The notes beneath the pieces are model-generated. The model ran no database searches. It had not been told where the DNA came from and was given only the letters and a program-made list of their open reading frames with translations. From the NCBI GenBank assembly GCA_029212365.1, contig JARGOC010000015.1:1-64000 (forward strand): 64,000 nt of DNA. Direction: 5' to 3'. The translations under genes and the position numbers were made by a program. This DNA comes from Roseovarius sp. (GTDB lineage Bacteria > Pseudomonadota > Alphaproteobacteria > Rhodobacterales > Rhodobacteraceae). Of the stretch, positions 35,971 to 44,440 are shown piece after piece (the first letter of the stretch is position 1; each line of letters begins with the position of its first letter).

Positions 35971-36978
35971 ATGCTCACCTACACGATCCGGCGTCTGCTC
36001 CTGGCTGTTCCCACCCTACTGTTTATCGCGCTGGTGATCTTTCTTTTGCTTGATCTGGCCCCCGGTGATCCGATGGCGCAGGTCCCGCTGACCGTCCCCT
36101 CCGAGGTCAAGGAACAGATGCGTGACGCCTTGGGCCTGGGCGAGCCGACGCACATCCGTTTTGGCAAATGGATGTGGCAGTTCTTTGTGATAGAGCCGAT
36201 GGTGTGGTCTGACGCCACCTTTGGCACGGATTACGCCGCGGGCAAACAGCGCGTTATCAGTTGGCAGACCCGCTCGGCGGTTATGGATATTGTGGTCCAA
36301 CGCATGCCCCAAACCCTGTGGGTGGTGGCCTTGGCCTATGTGGTGGGCATCCTGATTGCCCTGCCTATCGGCATCTATTCCGCGTATCGGCAGTATTCCG
36401 TCTTTGATCAGGTCGGCACCTTTGTCACCATGGTGGGCTATTCCGTGCCGCCGTTCTTTTCGGGCGTGTTGGTGATCGTGATTTTTTCGGTTCACTTGGG
36501 CTGGTTGCCATCACTCTATGACACCACGCACCGGGTGGTGGATTGGGACAGTTTTGTGATCCAGCTGCGGCAGATGGTGATGCCGGTGATGGTGCTGGCC
36601 TTGCAAACCACAGCGCAGATCAGCCGCTTTATGCGGGCCTCAATGCTCGACAACCTGAACCAGGATTATGTGCGCACTGCCCGCGCCAAGGGGCTGCGTG
36701 AAAGTACCGTGGTCATGGTGCATGTGCTGCGCAATTCAATGATCCCCGTGGTGAGCGTGATTGCCCTTGGCGTGCCGCAAATCTTTGGCGGTGCCATCAT
36801 CACCGAACAGATATTCAAGGTGAACGGGCTGGGCCAACTTCTGATCACTGCCATTCAGGCCAATGATGTGCCAATGGTGCAAACGGTCACCTTCATGCTG
36901 GCCATTTTGATTGTGACCTTCAACATTATCGCCGATCTGCTTTACGGCGTTCTTGATCCAAGGATCCGCTATGAGTGA
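35971..36978 (+). CDS. Peptide-type ABC permease, DppB-like
   Basis: The 335-aa inner-membrane protein has six predicted helices and the binding-protein-dependent permease loop near residue 230 (DYVRTARAKGLRESTV, with the EAA-like AKGL motif). The N-terminal MLTYTIRRLLLAVPTLL is typical of DppB. It pairs with the following DppC-like protein and the divergent fused ATPase. Confidence 0.92.
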   Translation: MLTYTIRRLLLAVPTLLFIALVIFLLLDLAPGDPMAQVPLTVPSEVKEQMRDALGLGEPTHIRFGKWMWQFFVIEPMVWSDATFGTDYAAGKQRVISWQTRSAVMDIVVQRMPQTLWVVALAYVVGILIALPIGIYSAYRQYSVFDQVGTFVTMVGYSVPPFFSGVLVIVIFSVHLGWLPSLYDTTHRVVDWDSFVIQLRQMVMPVMVLALQTTAQISRFMRASMLDNLNQDYVRTARAKGLRESTVVMVHVLRNSMIPVVSVIALGVPQIFGGAIITEQIFKVNGLGQLLITAIQANDVPMVQTVTFMLAILIVTFNIIADLLYGVLDPRIRYE

Positions 36979-37873
36979 TCCACACCTCAAGGCCGCGCCG
37001 CGCAGTCAATGGCGCGATGTCTGGGATCAGCTGAAACGCCATCGCGGCGCCATGGCCGGGGCGGCTGTGTTCCTGTTCATCCTAGGGCTGGTGTTTCTCG
37101 GCCCATTGCTGTGGTCCATAGACCCCGCCTATATCGACGTTCGCGCGCGTAATCAGGGGCCATCTTTGGCCCACCCCTTTGGCACGGATCAACTGGGCCG
37201 CGATACGCTGGCGCGGATGATGGTGGGGGGGCAAACCTCAATTGCAGTGGGGCTGAGTGCGATGCTGCTCTCGCTGGGGCTGGGCAGCTTCATTGGTGTG
37301 ATTGCCGGGTATTTCCGCCGCCTTGATGGCCCCCTTATGCGGCTGACTGATTTGTTCTTGTCCTTGCCCCTGCTGCCGTTGTTGCTGGTCATGGTGATGT
37401 TGTTCCGCGAAGCGCTCAGCCAGCGTTTTGGCCCTGAAACAGGGATCTTCATTCTGATCGTATGTGCCATTGGGCTCACCAGCTGGATGCCCACCGCACG
37501 CATTGTGCGCTCAGATGTTCTGGCCCTGAAAGAGCGCGAGTTTATCCTCGCCGCCCGCTCTGTTGGCACGACGAACACGGCGATGATCACCCGCCATATC
37601 CTGCCCAATGTGATGTCTCCCATTCTGGTGTCGGCCGCACTTGGCATCGCCAATGCCATCATCACAGAAAGCGCTCTCAGCTTCCTGGGCCTTGGGTTTC
37701 CACCCGATTTCCCCACTTGGGGCCGACTGCTGAATGACGCGACGGTCTATGTGCAAGACTATCCTGAGCGGGTATTCTGGCCGGGTTTGGCGATTTCGCT
37801 CACGGTGTTAAGCATCAACTATCTGGGCGATGGCCTGCGTGACGCAGTTGATCCGCGCATTCGCGCCAGATAA
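36971..37873 (+). CDS. Peptide-type ABC permease, DppC-like
   Basis: The 300-aa protein has the DppC pattern: N-terminal cytosolic stretch, first helix (MAGAAVFLFILGLVFLG), the segment PLAHPFGTDQLGRD-like (LAHPFGTDQLGRDTLARM) and the EAA loop LAARSVGTTNTAM. ATG at 36971 has AAGGA six bases before it and overlaps the DppB gene by eight bases; an earlier ATG at 36953 lacks an RBS. It ends the transport operon. Confidence 0.92.
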   Translation: MSDPHLKAAPRSQWRDVWDQLKRHRGAMAGAAVFLFILGLVFLGPLLWSIDPAYIDVRARNQGPSLAHPFGTDQLGRDTLARMMVGGQTSIAVGLSAMLLSLGLGSFIGVIAGYFRRLDGPLMRLTDLFLSLPLLPLLLVMVMLFREALSQRFGPETGIFILIVCAIGLTSWMPTARIVRSDVLALKEREFILAARSVGTTNTAMITRHILPNVMSPILVSAALGIANAIITESALSFLGLGFPPDFPTWGRLLNDATVYVQDYPERVFWPGLAISLTVLSINYLGDGLRDAVDPRIRAR

Positions 37874-38045
37874 CGCGCGCCCTGCTTGTCATGCAAACAT
37901 CGGTTATGCACAGCACTCTGAGAGCCTTCATCCTGTGAATGATTGTGTTAAAAAAGAACCCCCTTCAATTCACCGCATCAGGTTCGGACCGATTGCCAGA
38001 CCATAGCCCCTCAGGTAGAACAAATCGCCTGCCCCTGATGGAAAT

Positions 38046-38135
38046 GTAGAATTATTTCCCAGTTGAGGCAATACATTCACGAAACAGCATACTTGATCGC
38101 AGTTCGTAAATACCCCAACTGGGAAATAATTCTGC
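38046..38135. repeat. Large inverted repeat in the YeeE/YedE promoter region
   Basis: AGAATTATTTCCCAGTTG (38048-38065) is repeated perfectly in inverted orientation as CAACTGGGAAATAATTCT (38116-38133); pairing extends inward with one mismatch to give 21-base arms. The 50-base interior also has partly matching inner arms (TTCACGAA versus TTCGTAAA). The element ends 20 bases before the transporter ATG. It may be a double operator around the promoter, a long RNA stem, or a small mobile element. It is AT-richer than its surroundings. No transposase or flanking direct repeat is seen. Confidence 0.7.
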
Positions 38136-38152
38136 CTGACCGGAGCCAACCC

Positions 38153-39196
38153 ATGTTTGAAACCTTTGAATTTGAGACCCTCACCGCCCCACAAGCGGCT
38201 GTATTCTTTGGCCTTGGGCTGGGTGTGCTCTTTGGTATTCTGGCGCAGATCACCCGGTTTTGCCTGCGCCGCGCACTGGTGGGCGATGATCGCCGCGCCG
38301 CTGCCGGGGTCTGGTTGACGGCCCTGGCCGTGGCTGTTGTGGGCACGCAAATGGCCGTGTCTGCGGGCTGGATCAGCTTTGCAGATCATCGCTTTTTGGA
38401 GGCTGAACTGCCGGTGTTGGCCATTGTGGTAGGCGGGTTGCTTTTTGGTGCAGGCATGGTGCTGACGCGCGGATGCGTATCCCGCCTGACAGTGCTGAGC
38501 GGTGCAGGCAACCTGCGCGCGCTCAGTGTTCTGCTGGTCTTTGCCTTTGCCGCACACGCCACTCTCAAAGGTGTGCTGGCGCCAATTCGCACCGGATTGG
38601 GATCATTCACCGTTCCACTTGAGAGCGCGGCACTTCCCGGTGCCCCAATGATCTGGGCCGGCCTTCTTGCCATTGGGGCATTGTTTATCGCACTCCGCTC
38701 GGGCAACCACCCTGGTCTTTTGGGGCTTGCGGCGCTGCTGGGCGCCCTTGTCCCGCTGGGTTGGGTTGGAACCGGGTTTGTCCTTTATGACGATTTCGAC
38801 CCGATCGTGATGGAAAGCCTGTCTTTCACCGCGCCCTTCTCGGACACGCTGTTTTATACGATCGCCTCCACCTCCATCAGCCCCGGCTTTGGCGTGGGTC
38901 TGATTGGCGGCACGTTGGCGGGCGCGTTGATCGCCGCACTGCTGCGCGGCCAGTTTGTATGGCAAAGCTTCACCTCGCCGCGCGAAACCGGGCGCTATCT
39001 GGCGGGCGCCACAATGATGGGCTTGGGCGGCGTGCTGGCAGGCGGGTGCACTGTAGGTGCCGGGCTGTCGGGTATCCCGACTTTGTCTGTGGCCGCCTTG
39101 CTGACGTTGGCTGCCATGGCCGCTGGCGCGTTGATCGCCAACCGCTTGCTCAAGGGCATGGGACATCTGAGCGCCCAATACGTTACGGCAGAGTAA
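38153..39196 (+). CDS. YeeE/YedE family (TsuA-like) sulfur-type transporter
   Basis: The 347-aa membrane protein has about nine to ten hydrophobic helices and the three conserved cysteines of the thiosulfate-transporter family, in TRFCLRR, TRGCVSR and GGCTVGAGLSG. Related proteins move thiosulfate or other sulfur species through a Cys relay. GGAG stands seven bases before ATG 38153; an upstream start at 38063 would run through the inverted repeat and is rejected. It stands alone, so the sulfur substrate is inferred from the family. Confidence 0.85.
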   Translation: MFETFEFETLTAPQAAVFFGLGLGVLFGILAQITRFCLRRALVGDDRRAAAGVWLTALAVAVVGTQMAVSAGWISFADHRFLEAELPVLAIVVGGLLFGAGMVLTRGCVSRLTVLSGAGNLRALSVLLVFAFAAHATLKGVLAPIRTGLGSFTVPLESAALPGAPMIWAGLLAIGALFIALRSGNHPGLLGLAALLGALVPLGWVGTGFVLYDDFDPIVMESLSFTAPFSDTLFYTIASTSISPGFGVGLIGGTLAGALIAALLRGQFVWQSFTSPRETGRYLAGATMMGLGGVLAGGCTVGAGLSGIPTLSVAALLTLAAMAAGALIANRLLKGMGHLSAQYVTAE

Positions 39197-39275
39197 CGCC
39201 ACCGCCAACCAACCCTTGCGCTGACGCCCAGCATGAGTAGGATGCCCCGCGCATCAGCCATGGGACAGTTTCAAG

Positions 39276-39692
39276 ATGACTCGGTATGAATACAAGGTTT
39301 GCCCGGCCCCCTCAAAAGGGCGCAAGACAGCGGGCATAAAAGGGCCCGAGGCGCGCTTTGCCCATGCTCTGGAACTGCTGATGAACGACATGGGCGCAGA
39401 GGGCTGGGAGTATCAACGCTCAGACATCTTGCCCAGCGAAGAACGCCAGGGCTTGGCGTCTACACATATGGTCTATCGCTCCGTTTTGGTGTTTCGCCGG
39501 GCAATCGACGACACCCTCCCCGAAACTCAACCCGAAACTCTCAATCTCTCCGAGCCGCCCTCTGCTCTGATTGAGCCGCACCACCCCGCGCCTCTCAATG
39601 ACGCAGATACGCCAGTGCAGGATACGCCGGAAAGCTCTGCCAACGAAGGCCCCCGCAAGATTGAGACCGATGACACTCCGCGACCCGTCTAA
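39276..39692 (+). CDS. DUF4177-like small protein with acidic/Pro-rich tail
   Basis: The 138-aa protein opens YEYKVCPAP and contains ELLMNDMGAEGWEYQRSDIL, a pattern like small DUF4177 proteins. From about residue 80 it becomes low-complexity, rich in Pro, Glu and Thr, ending DDTPRPV, probably disordered. No signal peptide. I cannot give a function. Confidence 0.6.
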   Translation: MTRYEYKVCPAPSKGRKTAGIKGPEARFAHALELLMNDMGAEGWEYQRSDILPSEERQGLASTHMVYRSVLVFRRAIDDTLPETQPETLNLSEPPSALIEPHHPAPLNDADTPVQDTPESSANEGPRKIETDDTPRPV

Positions 39693-39711
39693 CCCGCGCC
39701 TTTGCCGCAAA

Positions 39712-39740
39712 TTGCAGGGCGCTTGGGTTTTCCATAATTA
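39712..39740 (+). promoter_or_regulatory. Possible promoter of the DnaJ-domain gene
   Basis: TTGCAG (39712-39717) and TAATTA (39735-39740) are 17 bases apart, about 70 bases ahead of the ATG at 39813. The match is by eye. Confidence 0.4.
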
Positions 39741-39812
39741 TTTTCTCCACCCCCTTCTAATCGTGGTGATTTAGCCTAAACTCTCTCCTTCGAGTCGAAA
39801 GAGGTAAGTCTC

Positions 39813-40436
39813 ATGTCCAAGTCAGACCCATTCGGATTTGATATGTCCGTGTCTTCTGCCAAGAAGAATAAACCGCGTGGTCGACGTGGAATGTCGGGCG
39901 AGTCTGAGACCTCGACTCGTCAATGCCAACACGAGGGTTGCACCGAGGACGGCAAGTTTCGCGCGCCCCGTGCACCAGATGTTTTGGATGACTTTCTGTG
40001 GTTCTGCAAAGACCATGTGCGCGAGTATAACCTGAAGTGGAATTTCTTTGACGGCACCACCGAGGCCGAACTGAATGCCCAGATGTCCAAGGACAAAGTG
40101 TGGGAGCGCGAGACCAAGGCGTTTTCCGATCCCGAAGCGCGCGCCTGGGCCCGACTGGGCATCGAAGACCCGCATCAGGTATTGGGCGTCAATGCCACGC
40201 AAAACCCCGGCAAAGGTCGGCAGGGCAAACGCAAACTACCCCCCACCGAACGCCGAGCCATGGATATTCTGGAAGCCGAAGATCATTGGACCAAGGCCGA
40301 AATCCGTCAGGCCTATAAAACACTGATCAAAGTGCTGCACCCCGATATCAACGGCGGGGATCGCTCTCAGGAAGAGCAATTGCAACAGGTGGTCTGGGCC
40401 TGGGAGCAGATCAAGGTCAGCAAAAGTTTCAAATAG
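39813..40436 (+). CDS. DnaJ (J-domain) protein
   Basis: The 207-aa protein carries a J-domain at its C-terminus: WTKAEIRQAYKTLIKVLHPDINGGD, with the HPD tripeptide needed to stimulate DnaK. The N-terminal 100 residues form a separate domain with CQHEGC and WFCKDH cysteines and His, perhaps a metal site, and are typical of alphaproteobacterial DnaJ-like proteins found near cobS. AGAGG lies eight bases before the ATG. It is convergent with msrB, 51 bases away. Confidence 0.85.
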   Translation: MSKSDPFGFDMSVSSAKKNKPRGRRGMSGESETSTRQCQHEGCTEDGKFRAPRAPDVLDDFLWFCKDHVREYNLKWNFFDGTTEAELNAQMSKDKVWERETKAFSDPEARAWARLGIEDPHQVLGVNATQNPGKGRQGKRKLPPTERRAMDILEAEDHWTKAEIRQAYKTLIKVLHPDINGGDRSQEEQLQQVVWAWEQIKVSKSFK

Positions 40437-40477
40437 AACAAAGGTGGCGTGCTTGTACGCAGTGCCCCTTTTCGAAG

Positions 40478-40493
40478 GCCTGATCAATCAGGC
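40478..40493. promoter_or_regulatory. Palindrome at the end of msrB
   Basis: GCCTGAT-CA-ATCAGGC is a perfect palindrome overlapping the msrB stop codon, between convergent genes. It could form a hairpin in either transcript. No U-tract follows on the msrB side. Confidence 0.35.
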
Positions 40494-40967
40494 GGATTTA
40501 AACACCAGGCTAACTCCATTCAAACAATGGCGCTTTCCGGTAGGTGCCGGCCCGTCATCAAAGATATGACCCAGGTGGCTGCCACAGCGGCGGCAATGGC
40601 ACTCGGTGCGAACCGAAAACAACTTGCGGTCATCCTTGGTCTCGATCGAGCCTGGCAATGATTGATAAAAGCTGGGCCAACCCGTGCCGCTGTCAAATTT
40701 GTGCTCGGACGAATACAGCGCCAGATCACAGCCGCGGCAATGATAGATCCCCGACTTGTAATTCTTGTCCAAGGGCGACGACCCTGCGCGCTCGGTGCTT
40801 TCTTCGCGCATCACCGCATATTGTTTTTTGCTCAGCAAAGCGCGCCATTCAGCGTCCGTGCGGGTCACTTCAAAACGCCCACCTGAGGCCGCAACCATGT
40901 TGGAGCGCGCCAGCGTCAGGGCGGTTCCTGCGCCCAGAATGCTCGCAATAAAATACCGTCTTTTCAT
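40488..40967 (-). CDS. msrB: Exported peptide-methionine (R)-S-oxide reductase
   Basis: The 159-aa protein repairs oxidised methionine (R form). It has a twin-arginine-like signal (MKRRYFIASILGAGTALTLA), so it acts outside the cytoplasm. The zinc cysteines are in CRGC and CRRC, the catalytic Cys in RHCLNGVSL. It is the last gene of the minus-strand set headed by an ECF sigma factor and its anti-sigma factor, which suggests envelope oxidative-stress control. A hairpin without U-tract lies between it and the fasciclin gene. Confidence 0.9.
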   Translation of the reverse strand: MKRRYFIASILGAGTALTLARSNMVAASGGRFEVTRTDAEWRALLSKKQYAVMREESTERAGSSPLDKNYKSGIYHCRGCDLALYSSEHKFDSGTGWPSFYQSLPGSIETKDDRKLFSVRTECHCRRCGSHLGHIFDDGPAPTGKRHCLNGVSLVFKSA

Positions 40968-41030
40968 TGTTTTGATCCCCTCATCTGCCTTGGTTCAAAT
41001 CCGAGACCTTGTGCATATGAAGATGGAGGA

Positions 41031-41062
41031 TGCGGGGCCGCCGCACAAGAAACAGCCCCGCA
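41031..41062 (-). promoter_or_regulatory. Stem-loop between the fasciclin gene and msrB
   Basis: TGCGGGGC (41031-41038) and GCCCCGCA (41055-41062) form a perfect 8-bp stem with a 16-base loop after the fasciclin stop. There is no U-run, so it may be an mRNA stabiliser or a weak terminator before msrB. Confidence 0.4.
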
Positions 41063-41079
41063 AATTCACGTTACAATCG

Positions 41080-41649
41080 TTACATCTTTGGCAAAATCAC
41101 CCGGTCAATAACGTGAATGACGCCGTTGGATTGATCGACATCAGCGATGGTGACATTGATCACCCGGCCTTGTTCGTCTTCCAACATGATCTTGTCACCG
41201 TCATAGGTGGCGTTCAGCATGCACCCGCCCAAAGTGGGCACAACATGCGCGCCACCATCATCGTCGATCATACCTTTGATGGCCGTCGACATAGCGTCAG
41301 CGCCCACCACGTGGCAGGTCAGGATTTTGGTCAGCTGATCCTTGGCGCCGGGTTCCAGCAGCGCCTCGACGGTGCCCGCCTTCAGCTTGTCAAACGCCGC
41401 GTTGGTCGGTGCGAACACTGTAAATGGTCCTTCGCCTTGCAGGGTTTCTACCAGCCCGGCGGCCTGAACAGCGGCCACCAACGTCGTGTGATCGGCCGAA
41501 TTCACCGCGTTTTCGACAATGTTTTTGTCCTCATACATTGCAGCACCACCCACCATCGGGTTGCCAGCCAGCGCTGGCCCAGCGGCCAACATCAGGGCTG
41601 CGGCAGAGTACAAAATGGCGGCAGTAGCATAATCTTTGGTGCGAAACAT
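41080..41649 (-). CDS. Secreted fasciclin (FAS1) domain protein
   Basis: The 189-aa precursor has a signal peptide (about 28 residues, cleavage near GPALAG) and one FAS1 domain: NIVENAVNSADHTTLVAAVQAAGL (H1 region), GPFTVFAPTNAAFDKL, LTKILTCHVV and the H2 motif NGVIHVIDRVILPK. FAS1 proteins mediate adhesion in the envelope or periplasm. In mycobacteria FAS1 proteins are targets of SigK/RskA, and the same three classes are adjacent here. Confidence 0.88.
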   Translation of the reverse strand: MFRTKDYATAAILYSAAALMLAAGPALAGNPMVGGAAMYEDKNIVENAVNSADHTTLVAAVQAAGLVETLQGEGPFTVFAPTNAAFDKLKAGTVEALLEPGAKDQLTKILTCHVVGADAMSTAIKGMIDDDGGAHVVPTLGGCMLNATYDGDKIMLEDEQGRVINVTIADVDQSNGVIHVIDRVILPKM

Positions 41650-41697
41650 GTTTTTTCTCCTCGTTGGTGCCAGACGAAATCGCCTGATCTGCCTGTA

Positions 41698-41725
41698 CTC
41701 ACGCAGGCCGTTTGAGGAAGTTTCA
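41698..41725 (-). promoter_or_regulatory. Possible ECF-type promoter upstream of the fasciclin gene
   Basis: Minus strand TGAAACTT (41725-41718) and CGTGAG (41703-41698) are separated by 14 bases, resembling the GGAACTT...CGTC pattern of many ECF promoters. It lies about 50 bases before the start codon. It is a weak match and the same pattern is not evident upstream of the sigma gene. Confidence 0.25.
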
Positions 41726-41748
41726 AAATTTTTTATTTTATTTTTGGC

Positions 41749-42444
41749 TCAGCTATTGGAAATCGCCCCGACCCCCAGCACAGCCCCTGTTGGTGCACCG
41801 CTGGGCGAGCCGCCTTCAGGCTCATCTGTGATCGCCAGAACAGCGCCTTCAAGCACAGCGCGATGTGCATCATCCAGCGCCAGAACAGTATGCCCCCCGC
41901 CCGACAAAATCCCCAATGACACAGGTGCGTTTTCACCCACGATCAACCACAACTCCAGTGAACGTCCACTATGCGCCTCGCCCACCTCGCGCTGAAAATG
42001 CAAATGCCCGGATTGCGCATCATAGGCGGCTTGCACCACCAAACTGCGGTCTTGGGCGGCAATCTCGGCCACATATGCGGGGCTGGCAGGCATCTGCGGG
42101 CCCCGCTGGAACATATCAGTGCCAAACACCAGCACCAGCGCCAATCCGGCCACGGCCACCCCTGACAGGAACCAAACCCGCAACATGCTCAGCAATCCAG
42201 GCGTGTCGGGCGCGCCATGTATACGCGCCTCAATTTTCTCAAAGACCTCTGCCGGTGGCGTTATTGGTGTGATGTCCTCAGCCAGACGCGCAAAATCTTC
42301 TGACCACAGGCGGTACAATGCCCGCAGCTTCGGCTCAGCAGCCAACCGCGCCTCAAACGCATCCCGCTCAGCGTCAGGCAATAGCCCCAAAGCATATTCG
42401 CCAGCCAAGGCGCGGTCGTCGTTATGATCCGGCGCGTCGCTCAT
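41749..42444 (-). CDS. RskA-family anti-sigma factor
   Basis: The 231-aa protein has an N-terminal anti-sigma domain (ALAGEYALGLLPDAERDAFEARL), one membrane segment (about residues 95-115) and an outside C-terminal domain. This is the RskA/anti-sigma-K layout without the zinc HxxxCxxC motif. It should hold the ECF sigma factor at the membrane until an envelope signal triggers its loss. The ATG at 42444 overlaps the sigma stop as ATGA, so an upstream ATG four codons earlier is rejected. Confidence 0.88.
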   Translation of the reverse strand: MSDAPDHNDDRALAGEYALGLLPDAERDAFEARLAAEPKLRALYRLWSEDFARLAEDITPITPPAEVFEKIEARIHGAPDTPGLLSMLRVWFLSGVAVAGLALVLVFGTDMFQRGPQMPASPAYVAEIAAQDRSLVVQAAYDAQSGHLHFQREVGEAHSGRSLELWLIVGENAPVSLGILSGGGHTVLALDDAHRAVLEGAVLAITDEPEGGSPSGAPTGAVLGVGAISNS

Positions 42445-42986
42445 CGCGTCAGGCACTCCCTCAGTTTCAACAGGCTGCGGCGCAGCCAGGTTCGCATCGT
42501 ATTCAGCGGTACATCAAAATGGGCCGCCAGATCGGCATAGCTGTCACCCTCTAGATAGGCGCGGGTCACGGCCTCGGCACGGACCTGTTGCAGTTCATCC
42601 AGGCAACTGCCCAGTGCAGCACGATCCGAGGCCGCAATCGCTGCGGCCTCTGGCCCCGGCGCAGAATCTGCCACCTGTTCCAGCATCGCATCACTTTGCA
42701 CATCTGTGCGCGTCTTACGCCGTCTGGCATCAATCGCCGTGTTGCGCGCAATGGTGATCAACCACGTCATTGGGCTAAAGCCGTTTTGAGTGTATCGCCC
42801 GGCATTCCGCCAGATTTTCACATAGGCATCCTGTATCACATCTTCGGCTTCGGCCCGGTTGTCCAAGACACGCAGCACCACACCAAAAAGTTTCGCAGAG
42901 GTGCGGGTGTACAGCTCACCAAAGGCCGCGCGGTCCCGCAATGCCACTCGTGCAATCAGATTTTCTATGTCTTTGAGGTCTGACAT
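42441..42986 (-). CDS. ECF sigma factor, SigK/RpoE-like
   Basis: The 181-aa protein has sigma region 2 ([32 protein letters not shown], the -10-binding segment [16 protein letters not shown]) and region 4 ([39 protein letters not shown]). The first gene of a tight pair with an RskA-type anti-sigma factor, it is the likely regulator of the fasciclin and msrB genes downstream. ATG at 42986 fits the family N-terminus ([21 protein letters not shown]); no clear RBS precedes it. The open frame reaching upstream is not coding. Confidence 0.88.
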   Translation of the reverse strand: MSDLKDIENLIARVALRDRAAFGELYTRTSAKLFGVVLRVLDNRAEAEDVIQDAYVKIWRNAGRYTQNGFSPMTWLITIARNTAIDARRRKTRTDVQSDAMLEQVADSAPGPEAAAIAASDRAALGSCLDELQQVRAEAVTRAYLEGDSYADLAAHFDVPLNTMRTWLRRSLLKLRECLTR

Positions 42987-43127
42987 CGGCCCAATCAATA
43001 CAACGCCCCTCAATCCATAAAGCAGTTTTTGCATAGGACCAGCAAAACTTCCCCTTCCCCTTGCCCTTTCCCGCGATATGTTGCACCACAAAACGAAATT
43101 TGCATGCCCGACCGAAGGACGATCCAA

Positions 43128-44114
43128 ATGGCTGATGGAACCATTGATATTAACGCCAAACCAACCGAAGACATCTCGGTGCGCGAAGTGTTTGGAATTG
43201 ACAGCGATATGTCCGTCAAAGGCTTTGCCGAGCGGACATCGCGTGTGCCCGATTTTGACAGCACCTACAAGTTTGACCGCGATACCACGATGGCCATTCT
43301 GGCAGGGTTTTCCCATAATCGCCGGGTGATGATCCAAGGCTATCATGGCACCGGCAAATCCACCCACATTGAACAGATTGCAGCTCGGCTGAACTGGCCT
43401 TGTGTGCGGGTGAACCTGGACAGCCATATCAGCCGGATTGATCTGATCGGCAAAGACGCCATCAAACTGCGGGACGGCAAACAGGTCACCGAATTCCACG
43501 AAGGCATCCTGCCCTGGGCGCTGCGCAACCCCACTGCAATTGTGTTTGATGAATATGACGCCGGGCGTGCTGACGTGATGTTTGTGATCCAGCGTGTACT
43601 AGAGGCCGATGGCAAACTGACGCTGCTGGACCAGAACGAAGTGATCACACCGAACCCGTGTTTCCGCCTGTTCGCCACCGCCAACACCGTTGGCCTTGGT
43701 GATACCACGGGGCTGTATCACGGCACCCAACAGATCAACCAGGGCCAGATGGACCGGTGGAGCCTTGTGGCCACGCTGAACTATCTGTCACATGATGCGG
43801 AAACCAACATTGTGCTGGCGAAAAACCCGACGTTCAACAATGCTGAAGGCCGCAAAACCGTCAGCCAGATGGTGACAGTAGCGGACCTTACACGCACCGC
43901 CTTCATGAACGGCGAGCTGAGCACCGTAATGAGCCCCCGCACCGTGATCTCATGGGCGCAAAACACCACAATCTTCCGCGATGTGGGCTATGCGTTCCGG
44001 CTAACCTTCCTAAACAAATGCGACGAGCTGGAGCGCCAGACCGTGGCCGAATTTTACCAGCGCTGCTTTGACGAAGAGCTGCCGGAAAGTGCAGCAAGTG
44101 TGAGCTTGGGGTGA
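43128..44114 (+). CDS. cobS: Aerobic cobaltochelatase subunit CobS
   Basis: CobS (328 aa) is an AAA+ ATPase that, with CobT and CobN, inserts cobalt into hydrogenobyrinic acid diamide in the aerobic B12 pathway. Walker A is [10 protein letters not shown], Walker B FDEYDAG, and the arginine-finger region follows. ATG 43128 has AAGGA eight bases upstream; the open frame upstream (from 43029) overlaps the sigma-side regulatory region and is rejected. Normally cobT follows directly, but here a small ORF intervenes, starting in the last codons of cobS (GTGA overlap). Confidence 0.95.
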   Translation: MADGTIDINAKPTEDISVREVFGIDSDMSVKGFAERTSRVPDFDSTYKFDRDTTMAILAGFSHNRRVMIQGYHGTGKSTHIEQIAARLNWPCVRVNLDSHISRIDLIGKDAIKLRDGKQVTEFHEGILPWALRNPTAIVFDEYDAGRADVMFVIQRVLEADGKLTLLDQNEVITPNPCFRLFATANTVGLGDTTGLYHGTQQINQGQMDRWSLVATLNYLSHDAETNIVLAKNPTFNNAEGRKTVSQMVTVADLTRTAFMNGELSTVMSPRTVISWAQNTTIFRDVGYAFRLTFLNKCDELERQTVAEFYQRCFDEELPESAASVSLG

Positions 44115-44440
44115 ACAAGGAGGAGCTAGCAACTTCGGCTGCAGTCGACTTAAGCGTAGCGATTGCCAAGCATCGCGAGTGGTGGTTTGTAAAACTGTTT
44201 GCCCCCGGAATCGTGCTTGGGTGTGTGTCGTACTACTCTTTCAGCGCTCCAGTTTGGGCTGCATTTGGATTTGGCTTCGTTGCGGTTCTAGTCGAATATG
44301 CAAGACAACAAATTATGCTGTATTTACTAAGAAGTGAGCGGGCCTCCATATTTCGCAAACACCCTGAGATTTTCAGAGATGTTGAAGAACAATTTGAAGA
44401 GCTCAAATCCGATAAGAAGTTTTGGCAAACATTAACCTGA
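44111..44440 (+). CDS. Small two-helix membrane protein inserted between cobS and cobT
   Basis: The 109-aa ORF starts with GTG (overlapping the cobS stop as GTGA) and ends in a TGA that shares its last base with the cobT ATG (TGATG). Two membrane helices are likely at about residues 28-46 and 48-68, followed by a charged tail ([23 protein letters not shown]). It is visibly AT-richer than its neighbours, and its codons (AGA, ATA, TTA) are unlike them, suggesting recent acquisition. I do not recognise a family. It could be a membrane adaptor for the chelatase or an unrelated insertion that kept coupling. Confidence 0.6.
   Translation: MNKEELATSAAVDLSVAIAKHREWWFVKLFAPGIVLGCVSYYSFSAPVWAAFGFGFVAVLVEYARQQIMLYLLRSERASIFRKHPEIFRDVEEQFEELKSDKKFWQTLT

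Noticed and set aside
37976..38040. CATCAGG...CCTGATG as an RNA structure upstream of the YeeE/YedE gene
   Set aside because: The arms are seven bases apart by about 50 bases and are probably chance; the larger repeat beside them is stronger.
43029..43127. N-terminal extension of cobS
   Set aside because: The extra residues do not match CobS and the in-frame ATG at 43128 has a good RBS and the family N-terminus.
42987..43499. Upstream extension of the ECF sigma reading frame
   Set aside because: It runs antisense through the cobS start; the sigma domain begins at 42986.
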